Of a stretch of 64,000 nucleotides of DNA, positions 9,971-21,379 are shown in pieces. Both the position numbers and the translations under genes were made by a program. Position 1 is the first letter of the stretch. Each line of letters starts with the position of its first letter. Origin of the DNA: Branchiostoma belcheri (lineage: Eukaryota; Chordata; Leptocardii; Amphioxiformes; Branchiostomatidae); NCBI RefSeq assembly GCF_001625305.1, contig NW_017802380.1, positions 2,830,212 to 2,894,211 of the forward strand. The letters run 5' to 3'. The notes below the pieces were generated by a model that saw only the letters and a list, made by a program, of their open reading frames with translations, was not told the origin of the DNA and searched no databases.

Positions 9971-11875
9971 AACACCCCATTGGATCTAGTGTAATACAGA
10001 TGGAGTAGAGCCGGATAACAGTGACACTGTAGAGGTGCGGAGTAGTAAATCAGTGCCCTGACGTGATCCTGGCACGTGGGACCTCGCGAGTCACGAGGGT
10101 TCATAACAAGTATTTATTTCAGCGCTTCTCCGAAAAGAGGAAGTCGCACGCGGGCTCGTGACAAGATAGGGTGTCGAAAGGTTCGTTCACCCTAAGCTTT
10201 GTCACATTTCATTGGGCTAAACCAAGTAGATGTTGAGCAGGTTGTTGTTCTACTTTCCATTTATTGTTTAAATGGGTGAAACCTTGCGTTAAGTGTTCCT
10301 AAAACCAGCAAGTTGCTAAATCTTGCTAGCGACGAACTTCGCGCTAGCTGCTATACCTCGGAAGATTTACATGTATCTTAACTTGGTGCCCTGTATATGG
10401 AATATTGGATTTTATTATCAGTAATTAAACACCTTAATACAAAATATAGATAACACTACCTTCTATCTTTTTGTTCTCCCTGCAAACTTTGCCCGGAGCC
10501 TGTGCAATTGTTTGCCGCTGGCAGGACTCTTAGCCCGAGGTTTACAATTTCCTGAGTGCTCGGAACCGTTCATGTAGCATAGAATGTAAATATCTGGCGG
10601 GGAATCCAGGTACCAAAACATCCCACGGCGGTTTCTCAGAAGACGTGGCTAAACTGTCGAGCTTGCATGCATTCTCAACACCCATCAGAGTTCTACCCTG
10701 AAGTTATTTTCTGGTTCATCACCAGTCAAAACAGCCAACAAGAAGCCATAGGCGACAATTCTCCGTGAAGTTTTATATATTTCAACAAAATCCCAAGCGT
10801 CAACGCCAGACCTACTGTGCAGACATTATAATTAGGCAACGGTTAATACCACGCTCGTCCCCAGCGCCCGTGGAGAAGCCATAGGTTATAGATCGTGGCT
10901 TAGCCCAGGCTATGGAAAATAAACTTTCTTTAATGCAAATCTGTCGTTTTTGTTTTCTTTGCGCTATCTAAAGGGTTAGGATAACCTACTCTACTCTGGC
11001 GGTATTGTCGTGCGCGCTCGCTAGTACGTAACGTTACACGGCCATCTGAATACATGTACACTGCATTCTTTCTACTATCGGGACCTAAAACAAGACGCAA
11101 GATTCCTATTTTGGGGTATAAAATGCTGTCACAATGGTAATATATACCAAATGAAACGGACCTTTACAAAGTACCTCATTTGGTGACGCTATGAGGGTGT
11201 ACCGTTATCCCTCTACATTTGCCCAGAAGGGAGTTAGTCGCGGAAGGAACTTAGCCACGGAGGGAGTTTTGGCATTCTCCGCCCGCGCCACAAACTCTCG
11301 TCCCCAGGACAGTTCACTCTGCTACCCAGCATGCTTTGCGCAAAATGCGTTCTCGGCCCCAGGACACAAATACACGCTAATGCTTCCGCACTGTGTTGCT
11401 CTGGGGACCCCGCCGCGCGCCCAGATGTGGATTTAATTATAGCGCGCTAGCGGACGCTGCGGAGGAGCGTGGGTTAATACAATGAGGGCGCGTCACAAGC
11501 ATAAAACATACAAAGAGCTAAATCCATTACTGCTCCCAGGGCGTGTAAAGATACTGTGCTTCAAGTTCTAACTTCATTTTAATTACACACACACAATCAT
11601 TGCATTCACATAAAGATCGGACTATCATGGTCGTGTCTAGTAACAAAGACAGCCCCACCGTCTTACGGTGCCTGTACCTAATTAAGCGCGCCTGGAACAA
11701 GCCAAATTCCAGCAACAGTGGCGGTAAGCACCGCGAGTGTTACTACCGCCGGCCAGATAACCAGGATATCTCTGCTTACAGTACCTCTGCTACCAGACAA
11801 CTGCCTAAACCTACGGTCTATTCCACAGGATTGTAAAAGTAGGGATGTTTCGAAAATAACCATTTACTCCAATAT
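9971..11875. other. Gene-free stretch
   Basis: Nothing recognisable. Short fragments such as AGAAGCCATAGG recur (near 10741 and 10873), and a GC-richer block lies at 11190-11470 without splice sites or a family I know. Confidence 0.4.
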
Positions 11876-12296
11876 CAAAACAGCTACGGTAAAAATAAAA
11901 AGACGTGCATCATCCCGGACATAATGCAACACCACATGCGAAATTACACAGATATGCGACGTACGGCAGAATGCGTTTTGGCTGCGAACATCTTCCAAAA
12001 AACTTGGCATCTCTTAACCATGGGCAAAAACATCTGGAACCACTTATAAAAACCACCCCGTATCTGCATGAACTTTTACCTCCCCCCCCCCGCTATTCCA
12101 AACAACGCGTTTTTCTGGACCGTTCCAATTCGCCTCGTAATTGTAGGGGTGCGTCTGCGATATTACATTGACCGCGAAAGCAGCAACGGCAAAAATACAC
12201 ATTCGTGCATCAACACGGGCATGCCCGCAGACGGCGTATAAAATTGCGTGCCGATTACACGAAGAGAACCCAGTGTTTTGACTGCGAACATGAAAA
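11876..12296. repeat. Diverged direct duplication
   Basis: Copy 1 (about 11876-12000) and copy 2 (about 12174-12296) align across CAGC(T/A)ACGG(T/C)AAAAATA, CGTGCATCA, an AAATT-G-GC block and GCGAACAT. Spacer and copies carry frequent indels, so the duplication is old. No protein is preserved in either copy. Confidence 0.5.
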
Positions 12297-13070
12297 ATCA
12301 GCCGATTACAACACTCCGTCCGGAGGTCCTGACCTCCTTCACGGAGTAACAAACAAAACCTCGTCAGATACTTGTTGTGTAGTCGGGCGGGCGTTAGTGT
12401 AAAGTTCTATACTTGGCTGCTTGACAAAATCTGAGAGTATATGGGCTTTCTTGAATCGGCTTATTACTTCGCTGTATGGACCTATATCCAGCCTCGAAGA
12501 ATAGGGCACTGACCTTCTTACGTACGTAAACGGAAATTTGCTTCCAAACCGCTAGTCTCGGCGAAGGGTTTTTGAAATTCTGCCATAAAAGTCGTATGGT
12601 ACAGGCCGGTACAAGTATGGAAGCTACGTTGCAGTGCACCATAAGAGTGGCGGCGGCCTGAGGCCAAGTCAGGCAAGTGTGCTACCGGGCGGCCAAACAT
12701 CTATTTACTCACTCATGTTGTGCGGTATTTGCCAATCCCCTGTATGCTGCGCCCGAGATATTCCTAGAAAAAGATAAACTATTCAAGCTGTTTCACCACA
12801 AGAGTACCGGTGTTGGTGAAGGGTGCTTCCGGTAGGCTAGAAATCTCCTCACGATTTGCACAGTACGCTCATTTACAAATATCCCCAATTCATCAAGAAA
12901 TGCAGTATAGGAATTTCATGCGCCTAAAAAATACATTACATGATGAATTCTGAGTGTTCTGTCATCAAGCACAGGAGAGAAGTGGAGGTGGTGCAAAGTA
13001 TCCACCAGGGTAACAAGGTGGGGTGAAAAATAGCAAAATTTAGCCAAATGATTTGGGAAGAACGATTTGC

Positions 13071-13231
13071 CTACTCTCCAAGCAGAGGTTGTGGGGGAAT
13101 GATCGTTACCTTAGTTATACATGGCCGTTTTTTTTCTCCTGATCCTACGGTGGCAAAGCAGTATCCATCAGCTCATTAGCTCTGGCCAATGGATATTGCC
13201 TTGCCACTAGGATCTGCTTGGAGATTAGGCT
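13071..13231. mobile_element. CTCCAAGCAG-family MITE, copy 1
   Basis: Begins CTACTCTCCAAGCAGAGGTT and ends GGATCTGCTTGGAGATTAG, with an inner GTGGCAAAGCAGTATCCAT paired with ATGGATATTGCCTTGCCAC. The same left 50 bp (through GGGGGAATGATCGTTAC) recurs at 30492. It is a non-autonomous foldback element. Confidence 0.8.
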
Positions 13232-13491
13232 AGTGCTGCAAGTATTAGCTTCACCACACTTCAGAGGGGGGCGTATCTCTCAAGGTTGAGTGGCGACAGG
13301 CCCTCAGCTGCAGTCGGCAAACATTTGCGCCCCTCCCCCCGCGTTGTTGACTGACAGGCGGCTTCAGCCTGGTGCATGTTTGTCCCCGGTGTGTACAGGA
13401 GACACACATGACCCGGACTTGACCCCGCATCCGGCGGCGCCCAGGCAACTTCCGGCGGGTTGAAGCACCGGGCGTGTTGGCGGTTAAACTG

Positions 13492-13681
13492 TACTCTCCA
13501 AGCAGAGGTTTGGGTTTATTTTTGGCGTGTGTTTAATCTTTTATCGCGCTTCTTTTTTTTTTTTGCACTGGAATGATCTTTCTTTGATGACGAAAAAATA
13601 CCAGTGCAAAAGAGAAAGCCCGATTAAGAAGCTTAGAAACACGCCAAAAATAAGCCTACCCAAACCTCTGCTTGGAGAGTA
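13492..13681. mobile_element. CTCCAAGCAG-family MITE, full foldback
   Basis: Near-perfect terminal inverted repeats of about 24 bp: TACTCTCCAAGCAGAGGTTT at 13492 and its complement ending at 13681. Inverted complementarity continues inside (GGCGTGTGTTTAA against AGAAACACGCC; TTTGCACTGG against CCAGTGCAAA), so the element folds into one long hairpin. Flanks GTTAAACTG and GGTTAACTG look like a decayed target duplication of about 9 bp. Confidence 0.85.
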
Positions 13682-16600
13682 GGTTAACTGGATCCGCGTC
13701 GGGTTAGGAAAAAACAAAATGGTGTTTATCACTCAGCAGACCGCGCTAATAGCCTTTCTTCGCGCTACCGGGGATGTTTAGGGGTTTGCCTCATTGAAGG
13801 GCTTTCAGAAAGAGAAAAACATAACTTTAGCACCTTTTGGCCTCATAAAAAAACAGAATTTTCGTTACGTACTACCATATCAAGCTCAAGGTCAGCGTGC
13901 ATTGTTGACTGTGAAAACGGTAGTTTGACATCGCTACAAGCGGTTTCATATCTCCGGATACAATGTTATAGGCTGGTATGTACGCGAAGCCACAGGTTTA
14001 TTCGCAGCGACGATTAGTTAGAGTAAATATTTCAGTTAAAACAAGTAATAGCGTTTAAAAATAACTACCACTATGTACTTGCTCATACGATATTTAGTTT
14101 GCTGATGTAGATCTAGGTAGCAACAGGTCGGTTGGCTCTCCCAGTACGTTAGTAATGAGTCTGGTGTTGGGTGAATATCAGAATGGTTACCGGAGAGTTC
14201 ACGCCTGCTGCGGCAGGTTACAGACCTACCCAGCCTGCTATTTTAAGGACTATCAAGTTCGGTGTCATTATCCCCGTTTCCGCTGGCTTTCGTCCCGACA
14301 AGCAGGCCACGGTATCTCAATCTGGGTGTTGTCGTTTTATCGATGCCAGTGTTGATTTTTTGTGGAGTTGCACGAGCAATTTGATACAGAGGAAAAATGT
14401 GAATGTTCGGTAGAAAGCAGTATTTCAAAGAGGGGGGCCACTGTAAACAAAATTACGCTAAATATTGCCTGCATATTATCAAGTTATATCTAAACCGCAC
14501 AAGTGTTAAAAGTACTAGTACTCTCACACCACACTACATCGTCTCTTGTAGAGTAGTGTGGTCTCCTAAAAAGTAATAGAAGTAACCATGCTTTTATCTT
14601 TTAGAATTGTTTTTGCAATACATTTATCATTATGCAATCGTGCCCTACATCTTGTGAGAGAGCACACATATGTTCGCTCCTTCCACGCCTCTGACATATT
14701 GACAGTATGTATTATTTCTGGGTGTGCCATTTTTAGTACGGTACACTCAGATAGACTTGCCTTTTGTGTGATATGACTTGTGCAATCGTCGATGTCATTG
14801 AGTATTTATTTTGGGAGGAGAGCATGTCTGACAACACCCACATTTTATAAATGGGAAAACATTCGTAGCAGAGTTGTCCCCCTCCCAACAGCTACTCAAG
14901 TAGCAAACTTTCTGCCACAAAATGTTGTATGGAACTTCCTGTGCCACAAGTGGTCGATAGTGTGCAAACATCGCTTCACCATAACAATTAAACAGTTCGA
15001 TAAGTTTGGCTGGGGAACAACAAAAACATTTCTCACAAACGTTCTGTTGCTCAAGAATACAAACATCTTGTACACATCACTATATAACATTAGCAAAATT
15101 TGCAGAAGTTCTTTTTTTTGCAAGGGATTGTCCATTAATCTACTACTCTTAAGGGGGCTTAGAAAAAGTTTGCAAAGCGATATTTTTGTAATGTGATATA
15201 ATCCGTGATACAGAAGACTCGACGTTCGTTTTTCTATTTTAGTTCATCTAAAATTCACGTTTTAAGACCAAAGGCCCCTTCCGCGCATATACATCAAGTA
15301 CTATCCCTGAAACTCAAGGTGCGCCGCCTAGCTATGAAGTAACACACCAACAATGCAAACACACGATACGGTCCGCGGCGCGGGCCAATGGCGAGGCTCC
15401 CTACCCGCCGTGACCTCACCCAACATCTACGTCAACTATTTAATGAGGGTGTTTCCCGGCTTCCTGTGGTTTTGCGCATGTTTAAACACCTCAGACCGCC
15501 ACTTCCTGAGCAGTACGACTCACCCCCTTTTGCTGTCTGTGTGGTGCGTTCCCCCAGTACTTGTCTTGTCTTTACACCGATCAGTCGCGTATCTGGAGTA
15601 TACTATACCATACTACAGTTCAGAGTTTAACAACCGCCAGACCTAACGGCAGCGCCTACACCTGGAATTATACGTGACGTGTGTTCCGATCGACTGTCTG
15701 CCAACTGGATTTACGGAATTCTTAAGGGTCTTAGAGTCTTTGTACAGGCGTGCGTCAACACGGTAAGAGCCGCGCGCTGCTCCATTGTCTCATTGCTTAG
15801 ACATCCAGCTAGCCTCTCTATAGTATAAAAGCTTTTTTAAGTTCGGTCAACTACCAAAGCTGTGTAGATGTGATTAAGGTGTTTTATTAATGACGTGCGA
15901 TGATAAACTCTTAATGATAGGTATTTAGTCTATGTATAGGATGAAATGAAGGCTATTTCTGTAGTTCTCTGTACATGTATTCCACGGACTCAACCGTCTG
16001 TGGCGATGTCTTGGCGTTTGGTAAGCCCACTCGCTTAATGTGAAGAGACAGTGAACGGTGAACGTTAAGAGGGTCAAGTGTAAAGTTTAGGCTGAAGCTA
16101 CGCGGAGATAATACAGTCGTAGCGAGGCACGTCATAGCCTTGATGTGTATAGCCTACCCAACCGGCCGTCGGCCCAGCGAGCTGACGTCACAGACGGAAG
16201 TGTGTATTTCCGGGATCGTGTCGTGTGTGTCTGGTTTTGCGCGAGCTTCTTGGAGAACGCCGCCTGTTCAAACACTCCGTCCGTCCGGCGGGTAACGGTA
16301 CAGGTGTTCGGCCGCCGCAGCGTCGCCTCTCGAGCAGCTCTCACGAGGACGCACAGGTTGTCGGCGGTGGCTAGCTGCCAAAAAAGCAGGTGTGTATGCG
16401 TTCACGTTCCCCGGCTTGGCTCGTTACGTTAGTGTAGGGTTTAACTTTTGTTGTGGCCTGTCCCGGCGGCATGAGGCGGCCAAAGACGCGCACACACACA
16501 CACATGGCGGGAACACTTGTAGGTCAGCACTGGTCTGCTCTCGCAGACCGACCCGGATATCCTGTCCCGCCGAAAACACGGCGAAGGATTGTTTGGACGG

Positions 16601-18310
16601 CGAGACAGGAGCGTAACCTTTTCCTTGTTGCTTATTTGATGAGAGATCAATGGCTTTTAGAAAAGCCTTCCCTTGTGAAAGACTCTTTGCACTCCTACTC
16701 CTTTCGGCATGCAGCGGCCGGCGGTCTTTCATATTTATATGTATGATGTCTACGTGACGTACAGCACAGTGTCCTTTTACTACAATGTGAAGGACTTCGG
16801 ACGTTCGGACGTTCTGTTATTTTGTCCAGCTCTGTACGCAGAGGGCTGCTTGTGGTCGCAAAAAAAACCCAACCTGTATGTCTAGCAGCTTCAGCTCTGC
16901 TTTGCTATACGACGTCATGTAGCCATAATATTAGAGCCGTCATAGTCAATACCCTTTGCTTCTATGTTTCCTAGATCTAGATCTCAGACATTCCCCAGAC
17001 GTCATAGTGTAACATTTGCGTGAGACAAAACTGCGGCCGTGCATGTCTAGACCTCAGGTGTAGCTCACGGCCAAAGACCGACCCAGACGACCCAGTGTAG
17101 TCTATCTGCCCACAGCCCCCGGCCCAGACCCCGACGCAGGAACTCTTTTGGGTCTAAACCGGAGTCGAACCGGATATCCGGTGTGGTCTGTCGCGTGGTG
17201 GCGGCGAGAACCGCTAACAGCCCGTGAGGAGGCTATAATTGAGAAGGCTTGGAGTCGCCTCTGAGGCAGAACCGCCTTGGTAGACGGGGAGAGGGTTGAT
17301 GTGGAGGTGCGTGGGAGGAACTGTGTTTGTCTCAAGAATTTACAGAACTGGAAGCGGAACGGGAAGACTTGTTGCAGTTTTAGCTCCACCTGTGATTGTT
17401 TGCGTGGACTAATATCAGTGGTGCGGGGTACAGCGGCGTCGATCAGGGCACAGGTCTGTGTATGTGATTTATCCTCCCGTTTCAAGCTTTAGATCCGTCG
17501 TTTTCTGCCAGTGTGGATTGCACGTATGTTGTTTTAAGTCGTAATCCTTCGGTACGTCAAAACAAGGTATATATTCACATGGGACTGCGTCTCGCGTGGG
17601 CTTGAAACATTTCTGCTTCTCACTGAGGGCCGTCCTTGATGGGCGCGTAGACAAATTGGCGGCCCACAGGAAGTACTGGCGGGCAGGGACTAGTGTATGT
17701 AGTAACAGACATCAAGGACGTCTGTATATATACCTATAGAATGTCATTGCAGATCTTAATTCACTCTACCCAAGGTTTGTAAACCTCTTGTCACATAATA
17801 CGCCTTTTTACTCGGCTTGCACGTCCTTGATATATCTACCTTGCATAGATAGGTTCGACTCTGGCGGTTTGAAACAGAGTACAGATGTTGTTGTTCTCGT
17901 ACAATCAGTTTGCTGTGTTTACCTCTGAAATAAGGTGTTGGTTTTTAAGAGCTACTCTCCTTCCTAATCTCCGAGAAAATCGGCTCAATATTTCACGCGG
18001 TTCGTCGGCGTTTTGTACCTCTTTTCTAGTGGTCCGTGTTTCAGTAGCTCTTCTCATTCTCCAAAGCAGAAACGATTAAAAAAGACGCACTAAATGCCGT
18101 AAAAAACAGACACTTGGCCCGAGCTGAATCCTACATCTGCTTGGAGATTATTTTGAAACGAAGGGGGGGGGTCGCTTTCGTAAACTTGCATCAGGTCGCG
18201 ACGGTTCAATGGGCATGGGTCAAGTGCAAAAACTGTTTACTAGTATTTTATTTACTCCTCAAAAGGTAATGGCTGCCTAATCTCTGAAGCAGATCTCGGG
18301 GAGAAAAACA
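13682..18310. other. Gene-free stretch with CpG-rich island near 16.1-17.4 kb
   Basis: No family is recognised here. A 10-bp-stem hairpin (ACCACACTAC) lies at 14528-14537/14553-14562. The segment 16140-17400 is richer in CpG than its surroundings and could contain a distal promoter or untranslated exon, possibly for the ELK gene, but no exon can be supported. An isolated CTGCTTGGAGATTA element terminus occurs at about 18138. Confidence 0.35.
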
Positions 18311-18314
18311 TACG

Positions 18315-18359
18315 TTTTCTGACAGCCAGCCGCCTCCAAGAAGCCCGGCTGTCAGAAAA
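18315..18359. repeat. Perfect 13-bp-stem hairpin
   Basis: Arms TTTTCTGACAGCC at 18315-18327 and GGCTGTCAGAAAA at 18347-18359, separated by 19 nt. It may be the core of a small foldback element; there is no adjacent gene whose terminator or RNA structure it would explain. Confidence 0.7.
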
Positions 18360-18540
18360 TGGTACGATCTTCCACTCCGATATTTGTATTTACTTGTGTA
18401 CAACCATCAAAGATGTGTTGGGCGTCGAAGCTCACCACGCCTTTCTTAATGATAAAAAAGAACTAGTATATTGCAAAATGTTTACAAGACTTCTTTCTTA
18501 TAAATAAATCTTTCACCTTAAGCTTGTTTTAGCGTTTGAA

Positions 18541-18745
18541 GAAGTGATCTACAGACTTCTCTGTAGGCTGAATAAATAGAAGAAATCGGTCTAAAGAGAG
18601 AAGTTGGCCTGCCAGAGAGGGTTAATTTGCTGCATCGGGAGGATGCTCTGGCCATGCCATTAAATCCCCCTTTTAGACCGATTTCTACTATTTAATTTAT
18701 TCAGCCTGCAAACTTCGGAGTCTGCTGGAGACTAGTGATCTACCA
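18541..18745. mobile_element. Long imperfect inverted repeat (MITE-like)
   Basis: The left arm has GTAGGCTGAATAAATAGAAG then AAATCGGTCTAAA; the right arm has TTTAGACCGATTTCT followed by AATTTATTCAGCCTGCA and continues to GTGATCTA, matching the left GTGATCTAC. Arms run about 55 and 75 bp around a 75-bp loop. Confidence 0.7.
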
Positions 18746-19320
18746 TGTTGTCTACGTAGATGTGCATACCAGTAAGTACGTGGTTTGATTGACAGTCCCT
18801 GAGGATGTTTTCAACAGAACTCTCCTCGTGTTCTTTCCCACGTACTGATTAACAGATAACACCGGTGTGCGCGCGAAGAAAACCACCGGACGTTTCCGAG
18901 AAAAACACGTGGCTATAGCAAGATGACTTGAGTTTTACTGACCAAAAAAGCAAAACTGTTTCCCATCTCTTTTATTTGATAAACAGACCTGATAATGATA
19001 AATATATTCTATGGCGATTTCATTCCATTATATCTCGTATGCTCCCCTATGTGACTGGTGCAAAGACGCGTAAGCGTACGACGTCATAAATGCTCGCTGC
19101 TACGCACGGGAAAATTAACCTTCCAGTTACGCAACAGAAATTTCTGGAAAGTTATATAACATGGATAATAAGAAAGTTACTGTCGTTCACAAAAGCATGG
19201 CTCATAAAGTGGATTACCTATTGGCCCCTGAGCGGGGCGTTTCGTCAGAAAACTGCATCTGCAACTGCGTTTGATACCAAATAAGGCTGCCGTGGGCTAA
19301 CGGTGTATTTTTCTCTTCAG

Positions 19321-19468
19321 TCCCGCTTAAAGGAGGAGTTGTCCGCAAGGCGACAACAGCCAGACCGAGCGGGGGTGTGAGCATCACTGATAGGGATACG
19401 GCCGGGAGATCTAACGTTGGATTTAACCACCGCACGGCCGTGAACTTTGCAGTCTACAACGATGCAAG
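19321..19468 (+). CDS. Candidate orphan exon
   Basis: Bounded by a strong acceptor (polypyrimidine TTTTTCTCTTCAG) and donor (GCAAG|GTGAGC). One frame is open for all 148 nt (phase 2 to phase 2) and contains GGVSITDRDTAGRSNVGF and then NFAVYND. FAVYND fits the ABBA motif F-x-[ILV]-[FHY]-x-[DE] found in cyclin A and BUBR1, but a six-residue match is weak. An open frame of this length happens by chance in roughly one exon of four. It could equally be a 5'-untranslated exon of the ELK gene downstream. No partner coding exon was found. Confidence 0.35.
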
Positions 19469-21379
19469 GTGAGCAGCTGCATGTGTTTCTTTTTGGCTGG
19501 TAGTCGCTCTGTGTGTTTTAAAATTTCTCTATCGTATCTTCTTCGAAAACTGTATTGAGCAGAACTTGTAGAACGTCCTTGAGCAGAATGGTTATATTCG
19601 TATGTGCGGTATTGGATTTGCTACATACAGGTATCATATGATTCACCGTGAGTTTGGAAATAGAATACAAACTGCGGTACTATTGTGTTTGTATTTGTAT
19701 AATGCCACCGATATCTATATATGGACGGGTATGTTCCATATACGGTACCCATCAAGGTGTGTACAGTGGGTGTGTACTACTACATATCACGCGATGTGTT
19801 ATTTAGGGCTCATTTATAGGTCCAAGAAATTACTATAGTTCCTGTCAACATCTATTTTGGGAGCTACCCATTGTGCGATAGTACGTCGGTATAGCTTTTT
19901 TACTCCTCTTTGTTGATCGCTGCATGTACGTACTTAGGAGAAAACGCGTGTTGTTGTATAAGCCGGTCTCTTGCCCCGGCGGAAATCGTCTATAATGAAG
20001 GGTGACGGAAGCAGGTGTTGACATTCCAGTGGTTAAGGAGGGGGGTTGTATACTTCAAACCCTAGCGGAAGCGTTTAACAGGTTTGGCAAGGTCATATAT
20101 TCATAGCGTTACAAAGCAAATGTCGTTGTAGAAAAGATCCATTCCGGTAATGAGGTCGATTTCAATCGATCTGAAAAGTAGAGCCTGATAGGTTGCCACT
20201 ATCGAAAAATTAGACGAGCTTCCGCGACCCCCACTTTGAGAGTGGTATCGTCCTGGCAACGTTTAGTCACGACCCGGCGACAAGTGCGTCAGCGGTGACG
20301 TCATGCGGCCCATCCCACGCCGCGCGGCTCTGTGCGCTGACGTGGGCGCGCCGATTTAGCAACATGACAGCATTCAGGGCGGAGAAAGGGCTCCGGAAGA
20401 CAATACCAACACAATCCCGCGTGCAGCGAAGATAGCACTACACCCGCCAGTGTCAGCGAGCAGCGCCAGCGATAGGACGTACGAGTAACACGCTCAGCCC
20501 ACCTGTTAGACTCGTACTACGTTCCCATACCTTATCTGTTACTACTACTACAGTACTAGGGTCTGTTTGGTTTGCGGCGTGTAGCAACTTTACAACCGTG
20601 TGTCAGCATGTGTCAGACCGAGGAGGATTACTCAGGTATTTACGTGTATTTTTGTGCGGCTGTAATTCGGTGCATGATTTATATACGATTGTATATTTTT
20701 GTCGAAAATTGATTCTACAGGTTTGATAGTAGAAGCCGGAGTGGCTGATTGTTTTGTTAGGTCTTGGTTTGTATTCAACGACGAGAAAGCATCGTATGTT
20801 TCAACGATCGTTAGGGGATTTTTAAAATTATTTTTTCGTGTTGTCAGTATCGTAGCTCTCCGCCTACAATTCTCACCTGGAATTTCCAGACAGCCCTCGC
20901 TAGCTACGGTGACGTTCGCTCGGGTATTTCCCCCCGAGATCTGCCGCATTTTACGCTCGTCACGGGGCGACCGTAATACAGACGCGCGCACGTACCTGAC
21001 GTCAAACGCCACGTTAAATATTTCACTCGGATTATCCCACATTTGCCGTCGTAAAACCCCCGTGTTTAAGGTGCTTACACCGGCGACACGTATTAGTGAC
21101 AATATGCCTGGAGTAAGGAAGCTATTTCCGGTGGTTACCGGACCGGAAGTAAACTTCCGGTCCTTGTCCCAGAAAATGCGCCAATGTCGGGTAACCAGGC
21201 GACCGGAAGCGATGCCCTTAAATGGGTAAAGCCTTCCGCGAATCGCTTCTTCCTTGTCGACTCAAGTCGGTTTTCTTTAGCGGCGTGCCCAGATCTCGGC
21301 AGTCCTACAGTAGTGTGTGTTCGACCGCGGTAACTTCCGGACATTGATCGCGGCTTGTTTTGTTACAGATTCGAGAGAC

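Noticed and set aside
17159..17173. Minus-strand tRNA T-arm look-alike (CCGGTTCGACTCCGG)
   Set aside because: No A-box, D-arm or acceptor-stem pairing at the expected distances.
20632..21229. Overlapping frames of 156 (minus) and 176 (plus) codons upstream of ELK
   Set aside because: No recognisable domain, no splice partners, and both overlap in promoter-like DNA; the peptides look random.
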